A stretch of DNA of 64,000 bases from Mermis nigrescens. Taxonomy: Eukaryota > Nematoda > Enoplea > Mermithida > Mermithidae. Position numbers and translations under genes: made by a program. The notes under the pieces were generated by a model. That model saw nothing but the letters and a program-made list of their open reading frames with translations, had not been told where the DNA came from and did no database searches. This document shows positions 25,501-37,500 of this stretch, in pieces; the first letter of the stretch is position 1, and each line of letters begins with the position of its first letter. Location: assembly GCA_036768485.1 (NCBI GenBank), contig JAVLUZ010000812.1, forward strand, positions 310,001-374,000, given 5' to 3'.

Positions 25501-28500
25501 AAAATAGGTAGTCACAAATTTGAAAGCCAAACCTCTTGGTATAGTTTGGCACGTATATCTCTTTCGCGGGAAATTCCAACATTTCCTTAGTAACATTTAA
25601 TTCATCATCATGAAAGGGCAACATTCGCAACAATTCTGGGCTTAGACAATTCACGCATTCGTCGGCGTAAGGACTTATGTCAAACTTCAGAACCCCTGTC
25701 CAAAGAGATATAGTTCTTTCCAAAAGGAAAAAGTAATAACGAAAAAGAAAGTCTGTCCAATTTGACATGGTACACATAGAACGGTTTCAGGGCCGTCGCT
25801 CACACTTTACAAAGCATCGGCTTACAGTATTTAAGCTTAAATTTAAGCTTTAAGTTTAAGCTTCGCAACCAAAGATGCACAGCACGGCCGATTTGGGGGG
25901 TGGGCATACATGTAACGGCTCAAAACTTTGAGTGGGGGACTCAGACGATTTTTAAGAGGGAAGGATAAATCACCTACAATTTATGGTCAAACACAGCCAA
26001 AAAACAACTAAAAACGGCCGAAAAATTCGATTTTTTCCAAAAATGGGGGTCGAAAAGTTTTTGGCTTTGGATGAGATAGAGGACGACCGGCCTTAGGTGG
26101 AGGAATACCCCAGTCCCCTGCTACATGTATGGCTTGGGTCAGCCGGTCCGGGCCCTGGGGAATCAAAAACTGAGCTTTTTGAAGCCAAAATGACTTTAAA
26201 ATCTGGAATAAATGCTAAAATAGCTGTAAAAATACGTTATCCCACAATTTCAAACACTTTTAAAGAAAATTTTCAATTTTCATTCAATTTTAGCCATCCT
26301 TCGGACGCGTTTTCTCAAGAGAATTTCCCATTTTTCATTCTAGAGGTCAATTAGACCCCTCCTAACCCTCCCCCACGTGCAGGTCTGTTTGCGACCATGC
26401 TGTCGTAATCATCAAGCCAGCAACTACACAAAGAGTTTACTGATGTAAACATTCGTTTTACAAAATAGATTTTTCATGTATTTATTCTCGTGCAGCATTG
26501 GAAACGGAGCACAACGATATCTATATGATAACCGATTTGTCTACTATTAGCGTTTCTGATCGCTGATATGGCAGACATACCGATTAAGCGCAAGGTGAAA
26601 ATACAAAAAATTGATTCCTCGCATTCTGACATCCAATCGCGTATTCAAAGTCTTTCTTTAAAATAAATTGCAGCGTCAAGGGCTTAGCAAACATGCGAAA
26701 ACGTTTTAGGGCCTTCATAATTGTAAAAGTTCGGGGTCGGCAGGGGGTGAAATCCGAGAAATCCAGATTAGTAAATTTAGTGTTCACGCTTTTTTGCCAG
26801 TAAAATGACAAAAATTGTCAATATAGCCTATGTATATAAAGCGCTTTTAAGTGATAAGTCCGTATCTTTTAGCATTTTTATTCGATTCTGAGTGCATTAC
26901 ATCGCTTTTAAGACTAAAAAGTATAGAAATTGATCCATTTGGAGAAATTCGATTTTCAGACCATTTTGACACGATTTTGTGCACTTTTTCAGTAAACAGC
27001 ACATAAAATTACGAATCCGGCGCGAGAAGCGGTTTTTATGCGACATATGCGGTAGTCTGCTTCCACTAAATTTAGGAAAGTAGTCCATAACCGATCCGCA
27101 CCAGGTTTTTTAACTCAACGGACAATGCCGTTCAATTTCCGATCAATAAGCGTTGCACGCGCGTCTCATGCCTCTTTAAGAGTAATTCATTTTATTGGGT
27201 CAATACTTCTCTGCTGCTTGCTGTCATACTGACCAGTTAAATGGCATTCGATTCAAAATAGGATAAACTTTTTAAATCAACTATAACACAAGACTTAAAT
27301 ATATGCGAAAATACTATTTACCCCCTTAAAAAGGTACATGCACGGCACGATGACCAGACACGCACGTATAGAGGGTTTAAGGGGTTGGGGAAAATGGGCA
27401 AAATGAAGGCAAAAAACGGATCAACATTGAAAATTTACTTCGGAAGTTCTTAAAATTGACCAGAAAGTGTGTTATAACTAGAGCAGTCAAAATTCGGTAC
27501 AAAAAAATAACTGATTCGGTGCAACATTTGGTACAAAACTTCAAAAGATTCGGCGCGAAATTCAGGTAATTCAGCACATAATTCGTGGATTTTAATCAAA
27601 CAAAAACTTTCTGAACTTGATTACACCATGCGCATCTCGATATTTTCGCACAAAAATCCTTGTCTTCTATCGATTAAGAGCAACTTGTACTGCAAAAACG
27701 AACGTTTTACCTCGACTGAAACAAAAGGAGCTCACAGCCCTAATTCGAATTTCCGGATTTATTTCTGCGACAAAAGTTTCAACATCGAAATTTGCCTAAA
27801 CTGGAAGCGAAGTTTTTACGATTGAAATCCAAGTTTTCACTCAAGCGCCTCGACACACCGTTAAAAAATTTTCCACTCCGTTTTCATGGTCAAATTTTGT
27901 GTTTCAAGCTGCTTCAATACAGCTGGTAAATAGCCATAAGTAGCTACGTATGTAGGTCTAGTTCAAATAGGCACTTAATGTTTTGAACAGTGGTCTTTAT
28001 CAAAAACGCCGCTTTCCGGACTGCAGCTGTATCGTCATGTGCCAAAGCATTCAAAAACACTTCAATCTTTATAAAATTTTTACAGTAATAAACAGCACAC
28101 TTGACCCATGTTTCCCAGCTGATAACAATGACTCGTCTTCTTAATCATACATGAAAGTTGGAACTTGATTTTCCTTCAATTTGGCGCAAATTTTGACACA
28201 CGTGCGAATTTAGTGCATTTGGAGCAAAAGAGTCGAATTTGGTGCAATTTAGTGCAAAAAAAGTGCTAGTTGAGTGCTGAAAATGTGTTTTTCGCTGTTT
28301 CGCGACATCCTGAGTCTTATAGAAGGTTTGAAAAAAATTAGTGCGGCACCAAATTTTGATCGCTCTAGTTATAACTTAGTTTTAACATTATTTTAGCCCT
28401 TATACCAGTTTTTGATGTCAGTTTGGCCCAGAAAAGCTCAATTCTTGACCCCAACACCAGATAAGCCATGCTGTGCACCTATGACGATGACTAATCTTTC

Positions 28501-31500
28501 CGAAATTAAAATTCTTAGACAGTCAGTTTAGGACATTGGATACTATACATGCAAGGGCTCGAAATTTTGGGTGGGGGATCCCCGGACATTTTTAGAAAGG
28601 AGTAAATGAACGCCAGGTTAATAGGATAGAAAATCGATAACGGCTCATTATCTTAAATGATCTTAACCTGTCTGATACTTCACGGGTCAACCCTCCATAA
28701 TTTTTCGCTTTTTTACTCTACTCAAAACTTTACAACTTTTCTCATTTTCCAGCACGTGAAAATCTGCGCAAGCATTTTTATCATGTAGCCGTTGACTCTG
28801 AACCCGCCCGAAAATTCAAAGCCTTGCCTTACCGTCCATAGATTAATTGATGTTTTTTTAAGTTTTATTTTCAAGTTTAGATACGAAAATAAAACCTTTC
28901 CTCCGATTCTCAATCAAAACTTAAATTTAATCTTTTAATCTTTCAGTCGGAATTCAGCTAACTCTTAAGACGACCAGCGCTCCGATGCGTCTCAACTGCA
29001 TTAACGTACGTATGATCCAATAAACCCAATAAAACTCGAAATTTTGATACTTTTTTTAAATTCACCTTATCAGTAAACATTATAACGCAGGAATACACCT
29101 ACATATTTGCTGCAATTTTTATAATTAAAAAAACGCAAAAGCAGGGGCGAAATTGCGTAAACTTTGACTTATCATTCCAAACTGACCTGGTATACACTTC
29201 GGTTTCTTAGTCAACAACGTATTTCGTCGGATTTCGGCCAAATATTTGAACAAGTCTTCGTCGCCAAACTTATCAGCTTCCTGTAATAATGCCACGTTTT
29301 TCAGAAAAGCAACGAAATTCGAGTAGTACCCAGACATGCACAGCATGGGAATTCTTGGGGTGATATTTTAAAGTGTCTTTTTGAGCTCAAACATGTCACA
29401 TATGCGTTAAAATCATCGTTTTTCGGCGTTTCTAACGATGAAGGAATAAAAACATTGGAAAAATTCGAATAAATTGGACGAAGTATAGTCAAAAAATGAG
29501 TATACGGCGTGGAGTGCCTAAAATTTAAAACTTTTTGAGCAAACAGAGAGCTAAAAACAGCGCTTTTTCTACGAAGTTTTAGGAAGTTTTCGGAAAATCG
29601 CAAATTCTGGAGGGGGTGAAAAAATTTTTAACGGGGGGGGGGGGGGCAGTGATCGACCGGGTACCCGGGCTCGGCCGGTCAGGACAGGCCCGGCTAAAAA
29701 GGCCCTGGGCAAGTGTTTTTTTTGTACAAGGTCCGTTAGTACATGTACAAAGATGGTCCCTAAGTCTTTGTACATTTTGTACACACAAATTTTTGGGTAC
29801 TATAGTATGGGACAGTAGCGAATTTAGTGTGGCAAAAACAGTTGTTCGACCTTTGGCAGTGTATTTTAGCTAATTTCTGGGTTTCTGAGGTCAAAAATCC
29901 CTAATAATCGTCTCGAAACGGCGCTCCGAAAAATTTGACATTTTTCCTTTCAAAATGCAATTTCTGACATTATAAAAATATATAGAACACACAATTACTC
30001 ACTTCGGCGAGAAGCGCCGAAAATTGTTGCGAATTTTAAACCTTTTTTGCAGTTTTTGTCTTCCCAAAAATCTTTGTACATCTACAAAGACGGTGCCCAA
30101 AAGTCTTTGTACATCGGGAAAAATCTCTGCCGAATACAAGAAAAACACTGCTCCGGGCCCGGGCCCATTTAAAAACGAAGTTTCAAAATTTCAAGAACTT
30201 AATATGTCCGAATGGTATCATCACTTAACAACATTTGTCTCTGAAAATAGATTAAAACTGGTAGTACAGATTATTTTGGGCCTTCCTGTACACAACTGCT
30301 CATCGTCATATCCTCCTAACTCTATACGCCGAGTTCACATTTACTTTTTATTTCATAAATTCTCTGATTTTATTCGTCATTTCATCATGAATTGATGCAG
30401 TGTAGTCCAGCGAAGAATATTATGTATTTATGAACGTAAATGCTGTGCAGCATGAATAGTGATCGACCGTTGCAGCATATGTATGTAGCAAGTAAAGATG
30501 TGCCAGGCCCCGGCCTCGGCCCCGGCGCCGGGGCCTGCAAAAAATAATTAAAATGCATGCAATGACTGCGAAAAGAGACGTTTTATTAGTCAGAAAGCAT
30601 AAAAATCGTTATTCGTTTCAAAGCATTAGCAATTTCCTTTACTAATCAAAGTCTACGCATTTTAAATTAGCACTGAATGTGTCATTTTAAGGTATTGCAT
30701 ACTCGTTTAAGAAATCCATTGACAAATAAGTACGTCAGACAGATCGAATTCGAATCGAGGTAATAAATTAGGAACAAATTGTGACAAACAAGGAGTATTC
30801 GGATTTTTTGTTGAAAACTTCTGGCTAATAATTTTTTTGAAAAATTTCTTAAATATGTATGATCTGATTTTGAAATCAATTTCAGTAATATATCCTCTCT
30901 GATTAAAAGCTGACTGCTGGAGGAAAAATACAAGGAATCAAAATCGGCGATTAAACAGATAAGTGTTGTGAAAAAAGAGGAAATGGACCTAAAAGATAGT
31001 TTTTTTATAGTTTAACAAAACGACTTATTAGTTGCTATTTTGTAGCTTGTAGAACCTACTTTCCGAATATATAATTTATTTTAAAATTGCTTCAAAATCA
31101 AGGCACGTAGCAGGCCCTCATATTTGGGGAGACCAACACCAATTTTGGGAGTCTAAGCCTAACAAAAGGCCAAAAATAGCACAAAATAACGGGTAAAAAG
31201 TCCTATTTTTCCGGTTTTTTATGAATTTTGGGGGGTCCGGACCTCCCATTCCCTCCACTGCTAGGTAAGTGTTCAAAATTGATTTGATTAGAATAATTTA
31301 TAAGTTGCTGTCGCCAAAACGTCGTAGACCCGGTATTTAGAAAATCAGACAATTGTTCATTAAGTAGTGCGCCATATTCGCACGACTCGGTATCTCAATG
31401 ACATGTTTTAATGTTCAACTTTAGGCCCCGGCTAGGCCCCGGCCCCGGCAGAAATGGCGGCCCCGGCACATCTCTAGTAGCAAGTGGTAGCACTGCAAAG

Positions 31501-34500
31501 GTTTTGACAAAAAAACTTGCCATCCAGTCCCGGAACTGCGGCAGGAATGAGCTAACATTTTATTTATTCTGATTCGTTGAGATTTGTCATACACAATTAC
31601 AGACTAAAATCATTTTAAGACATTTATGATTCAATTTTGCAGCTAGTCATAATCTCACTTTACTTGCTCACAGACATACTGAAAGTTCCTTACAGAACTA
31701 TGCTGCCCAATGGCGTCAGTGGATCTAATATTATTCAGAATTTCTAACAGAAAGTATGGAATGCTGCAGGAATCAGCTGATTTAATGAGTGCTAAATGTG
31801 TATGTTGCCTTTTTTATGTGATATAATGTGACATGAAACAGCGCCTGAAAATTCGGAAGGTACAGGCAAAGAATGCTAGGATAATAAAATTAAGCCGCTA
31901 GATTCTATTGATGTACATAGAATAAAATAAATGACTTGGCTGAGAAACGATTTGGCGCAAAGCGCCAAAAATTTTTAAGTACTTTGATATTTATCCTTAA
32001 AGCTGTAATGCTCAGGATAGCTAGCAGCATCGATCTATCACTTGGCGTACAGCTAAGTTTAATTTAATTTTAAAAAATTTACATAAATGGTCAACTCATA
32101 AAGCATTATCTTACCTTTATAATAATATCTTGTTGCCATTCATCACTTATCTTGTATCTTTAATTTAAATGCAATTTAAAATCTAGTGAGTATTCTTGTC
32201 TTACTATATCTATGTAAACTCAAAAAATATATTATTCATTGATGTGAAGCACGGTTGTTTTTGTATCCGGCAAACATTTTTTACGATGTGAAAAATCTTT
32301 TCAGGACCGTTTTTGTATATGTAAAGATTTTTGGGAAGACGAAAACTGTAAAAAAGGTCCAAAATTCCCAAAAACTTCAGTAATTGTCTATCCTATAGAT
32401 CTTTATAATGGCAGAATTTGCATTTAAAATAGAAAACTGTCAAACTAGACAATTCTTAGTGAGTTTTGGCGTCAGAAACTCAGAAATCAGCTGAAATACA
32501 CTACCAACGGTCTAAAAACCCTGTTTTTACCACATTAAAATCGCTACTGTACCATATTATAGCACCCGAAGATTAACGTGTACAAAATATACAAAGATTT
32601 TTGGGGACCATCTTTGTACATGTACAAACGGACCTTGTACAAACAAAAACACTGACGTGAACACATAAACGTCAGATCTTAATGAATACCTATATTATGT
32701 ATATATCTATACATGTATACACTTAAGCATGTGAGCCCGGGTGCGGGCCCGGTGGATAACTCCGGTCACGGGCCCGGTTTCTTTTGAGCCCGGTCGATCA
32801 CCGGGGGGGGGGGCATATGTACATGAACAAATCGTAGAAACTCATTCAACCCGGTATCAATAAGGGCTGGGTTTGCGAAATTCCATACACATCGAAGAAA
32901 AATGATGGAATACACAAAAATGATTATAAAATAACTCAATCAATTAGAAAAAGGAAGATGAATCTAGGAAAATACATATGAAAATTAAATAATCAATCAT
33001 CCGATCACTCTATGACTAACGAACCAATAATCAAGAATCAATCAAACAATAAATTAGCTATTCAACCACTGAACAACCAATCAGCCAACTAAACAACTAT
33101 TCTGTGAAACGACAATCGACCAAAAATTGGGCACCTATTATCGATGTGGAGACCGGTCTTAGTCCATGTAGGACATGTAGCAGTTAAAAATTTTCCGGGG
33201 ACCGAACCCTCCCCAGATCATGTACGGTAGTAATAGAATTAGACTACTTGTCGAATGAAGTTATTGACGGTTAGCGTTAATGGCTTAAATTTGTCGATGT
33301 CGTCGAACGATTGCATTAAAAATCGATTAGACGACTTCCTAAGAGAATCATTCCTTGTAAACAACTGAGAATCGTCGAGTCGTTTTAAGGTGTTCGTTCC
33401 GCTGAATGACGATTGAGAGCGACGGTCTGCGATTCATGAAAAGTGAAAATTTCAACAAAACACAAAAAAATGATAAAACTTTGATACTACAGTAAATAGA
33501 ATGCACGCAGAGTAATGTGGACACGACGAACCTGGATAATGGAACTGACAACAAGCGTACTGGCATTATTTTGTACAAGGTCCCTTTGTATGTACATGCA
33601 CAAAGATGGTCCCCAAAGGTCTATGTACATTTTAAACATTTAAATTTTAAAGTACTATAACATGGTACAATAGCACTTTCTGTATGGTAAAGCAATGTTT
33701 TTCGACCTTCATAGTATATTTCAGCCTATTTCTAAGCTTCTGACGATAAAAAAATACTTTGAAATTTTCAAAATGGCGCAAAGCACCCACAAATTTGACA
33801 ATTTTACCTTTTTAAAACGCAAATTTTGTTATCATAAAGACATATAGGACAGGCGATTACCCGTTTAAGCGCGAAGCGCCGAAGCCTATTAGGAATTTAA
33901 GACCTCTTCACATTAATAAGAATGATGGTCAATTTAAAGCACTTCTGAAAATTTTTTTCAATTTTTACCCATTTTCGGCCATTTGTGGCCTTAATTTTGC
34001 CTCAATTTCCCAAGAAAACTTCGCATCTTTTCATTTTGGGGGTCTCCCCACGTGCATGTCTGGTCCAGACCCCCAGCATAAAAAAAACTGGAAATTTTCA
34101 AATAAGGCAAAATGAAAGATAAAAGTTTATGAAAATGAAAATTTTTCAGAAAAAAATTAACTAAAACGAACAGTTTACGCTAATTAGTAAAGATAGTTCA
34201 CGCTAATTAGGCCCCTAAACCCCTCAAGTGTTACATGTATGCATGTCTATCATCTATACATGATCTGGGAGGGGGTTGGAAGGGAAGGTTTCACTCCCCG
34301 AAAAAGTTTTCACTCACCCCAGAAATCATTCCAACCCCAAAAATTTTTTAATCCTGATAAAAATCTCAGCCCCCCTCAGAATTGCAGTTTTCAAAAATTT
34401 TCAAAAAAATTCGAAGAATAGGCGTTGTTCTAAGCGTTTTTAGGTATCTATGTAGTCAAAAATGCTAAATTTTCGGCACTTCGCGCCGTATTATCATTTT

Positions 34501-37500
34501 TGACTATATTTTATTCAATTTGTTCGAATTTTTTTATTTTTCTCGAAACTTTTCCATGTTTTTTAAGCACTGGAAAAATAGAGCATCGTCAGAAACACCG
34601 AAAAACGATGTTTTTGATGCGTATCTACCATTTTTGCACCCAAAAAGGCACTCTAAACTTTTCTTTCCCCACCCCAGAATGCCCATGCGTATGTGCTTAT
34701 CTCCTAACATATGATAAATAGAAAGCACGAGTACTTATACACATATTTGTAACAACCTACTGAAAAACGCAAACATGCATACGAGCTAGGAGCAAGGCCC
34801 TATTTAAGAAAGAGGACCCCTCATTAGCTAAAAAGATTTTGAAAGATAATCTAATCAACAGAAAGATTGAAAAAACTGTATATCTTTGTTGGAAAATCTA
34901 ATTTTGGGCACCTGGTTCCATATGCACAGTATTTTTCCACAAGAGCGACCAAAAACGACCCTTTCCCAGTCTATGTAAAGAAAAAATTTCACGAAAAAAT
35001 CGAAGTTTACTATTCTTATGGATACATGCAGAAAAACGTCATTAAATGCGTCACTAACTGCATCAGCGAACTTACCGATATACAGGGTGGCTCAAAAAAA
35101 CGAATGGCTTATTGAATAGATCACTATTACTTCACCGATACTTGATCAGAGAGTGTATCACCTCTGCAAGAACGTGCTGAAGTTTCAATTATGCTGGTAA
35201 AGCAGTTGTCAATTCACACTAAATTATGCAGAAGTCGTTTTCTCATCTTTTCGCAAATTTTTTAGCCTAAAACAAGCTATCTTTACAACAGAGTAACTCA
35301 CCAACAAGAAAGGGCAATTAAACGCGGTTTGTTTTATATAAAACAAAAATTATTTGTTCACTGCTCTATTTGTTTTTATTTTGATTGGCTTATTGGCAGC
35401 TGCCAAAATATGCAACCTTCGATGAAATTCAATCATTCTAAAGCCATCTTAAAAACCATAAAGCAAAGGATGCTTTCAAGACTCAAAACACGACTCCTGC
35501 CTTATTCATTGTAGACCAATAGCAGCTCAACCATGTATAATAAATAAAACTTTACCACTATCTTACAGAAGTAATAAGCTATTGGATAAAACGGACCGCT
35601 TTTAATTTGGTAAAGTAATGGAGAAGTTATAAGAACCAATATGCCATTCACTTTTTAGACACCCTGTATAAACCAATTCAGCTTGCATACATATGTACCC
35701 TTGGGAGAATCCTGGATATGGGTCTGCATGCAAGAATATACGGATTTCTAGCAGGATAGATACCAGATGTTTCTGCCGAATGAGTTGACTCATTGTCACT
35801 CTGATTGATATGGTCCAGTAAGGAAGATCCAGAGTAACAAGTCTGAGTGTCGAGCTTTGAATTGTCAGCATTTTCCGCTATACCAGTTGCCTCGCTTATA
35901 ATTTTCGACAGATCGATCGCAGCCCAAGCAAACGGCATACGATAAGCGCCCAAGCGGTCGCAGAATTCCATACACTGATTTTTTAACTTCTCCCTGTTCT
36001 AAAACATACATTTCGCAAACGGTATTAGAAAATTGTTATTCTAATAATATAACTATTATATTATTATACTAATATGACAAGCGTGCGATTTAGCTGTTGA
36101 AATTTCATCACCCTTAGTCGCATTCATTTTATTCAAAATTAGAATGAAAAATGTTAACCATGTACATTCAAACTTGCATGCATACGATGTACATGACGCG
36201 TGATTCACACTTCGGTGAATGTTATGTTAGAATCTACAGCCCAAATACATAAAAATATGCCCTCATCTGCAAGCATATATGTAACAACTCACAATTCGGT
36301 CAACTTGCGAGTGAGGAGGTGAACTTGTAGTATTCTACTTCTGGTCGAAAATGGCAAAAGGTAGTAAAAATGACCTAACCACAATATCAACTTCTTTGGC
36401 AATTTTTAGTTATTATGAAAAGATTGATGTTTGGTAAGGAGTACAAAGTCCGCTACAATGATTCGAGAAAAAGTGGCCTAATAGCCGCCAATATTCTGAA
36501 CTGTGAACTCAACGTCAGGCATGTAGCTGGCCGTCCTATTTTGAGGGAACCAACACCAATTTTGGGGGGACTAAGCCCGAAAAGGCCAAAAATAGCATAA
36601 AATAACGTTTAAAAAGTCCTATTTTTCCGATTTTTCTGAATTTCGGGGGGTCCGGACCCCCATTCCCCCTAGAGCTACCCTGCTCATCGTCGAAATGCAC
36701 ATTTATGTATAAAGTTTCTTATGCTTCAATTCAAATAACACCTGGTTAACTGATAAAATGACAAAAAATTACTACGTCGAGGAGCAAATTAATCCATATA
36801 AGGTACCTTATCTTCCTTCAAATAGGGATCTATCACTTCAGACAAATCACCAGCTTGCAGTACTTTTTCGAGCCTGAAATCGTGAGACCGAATTGACAAA
36901 ACAAATCGTATGCACTTTAATAAGCACATGTATATCTTTATGTACATAAGTGCAGTATCTGCTGAATTTTGCGAACTAATCAAAAAATTGTTGCGTGGGC
37001 TGGAGACCAGAACTAAAATACAGGTACCCATATAATTTAACTCTATTTTTTGTTTGATGCAGCACTGCTGCAGGTGCAGCAGGCTAGTACTTTCCGCTTA
37101 TGCGCAGATATTAAGATTTGTGTCAAGACAAACTAGAATTAAGTATCAAACATTATGAAATCATTTTTAATCAGAAATAATGCCTAAAATAAAATGTACG
37201 AAATACGATAATGCAATAAATAAGGTACTTGAATGACTAAAACAGGCGTACGGGCACGAAAATACGACACCTGAAGAATTTGGCCACCCACAAACCTCAT
37301 CTAATAATTTAATATTTTTAAACTTCCCATTTGCCATGAATCATACCATATTCCTTATTTTTTAGCAGCTTTTCTAATGTTTCAGTAAATATACATATTA
37401 GGCCGAATTTTTGAATTTAAGAAAAACTGATTTAGCATAGTATTTCAATATGACACGTGGCTTAATTATCAATATTCAGGCAACGGTTGGGAAATTTAAA

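Larger units (their letters stand above)
22441..25532. other. Intron between DOCK exons 12 and 13
   Basis: A repeat starting with a CAGGGTGGCCCA terminus at about 22496, a small G element (23376-23547), a family K-like repeat (about 23560-23870) with a 60-bp direct duplication near 23640-23760, and a family A element (24555-25000). Nothing recognised in 25000-25530. Confidence 0.5.
29648..32800. mobile_element. D-related hAT-like element in a poly-G target, with nested insertions
   Basis: Left CAGTGATCGACCGGGTACCC; right end GAGCCCGGTCGATCAC, the inverse terminus. Both flanks are runs of G, as expected if the 8-bp TSD was GGGGGGGG inside a family K repeat. About 1.3 kb remains after removing the nested A5, C1 and A6 elements. 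No transposase recognised. Confidence 0.6.
29281..35698. other. 6.4-kb intron between DOCK exons 10 and 11
   Basis: Family K repeat (29335-29646), then a D-related element (29648-32800) carrying three nested hAT insertions. Then a degenerate family A element (33567-33910), another K copy (34255-34705, inverted) and a mariner-like MITE (35083-35666). Nothing recognised at 32900-33550. Confidence 0.6.

Noticed and set aside
25895..26390. 85-codon frame starting MEEYPSPLL near 26097
   Set aside because: Lies across family J and an older repeat also found at 1180-1440; no homology.
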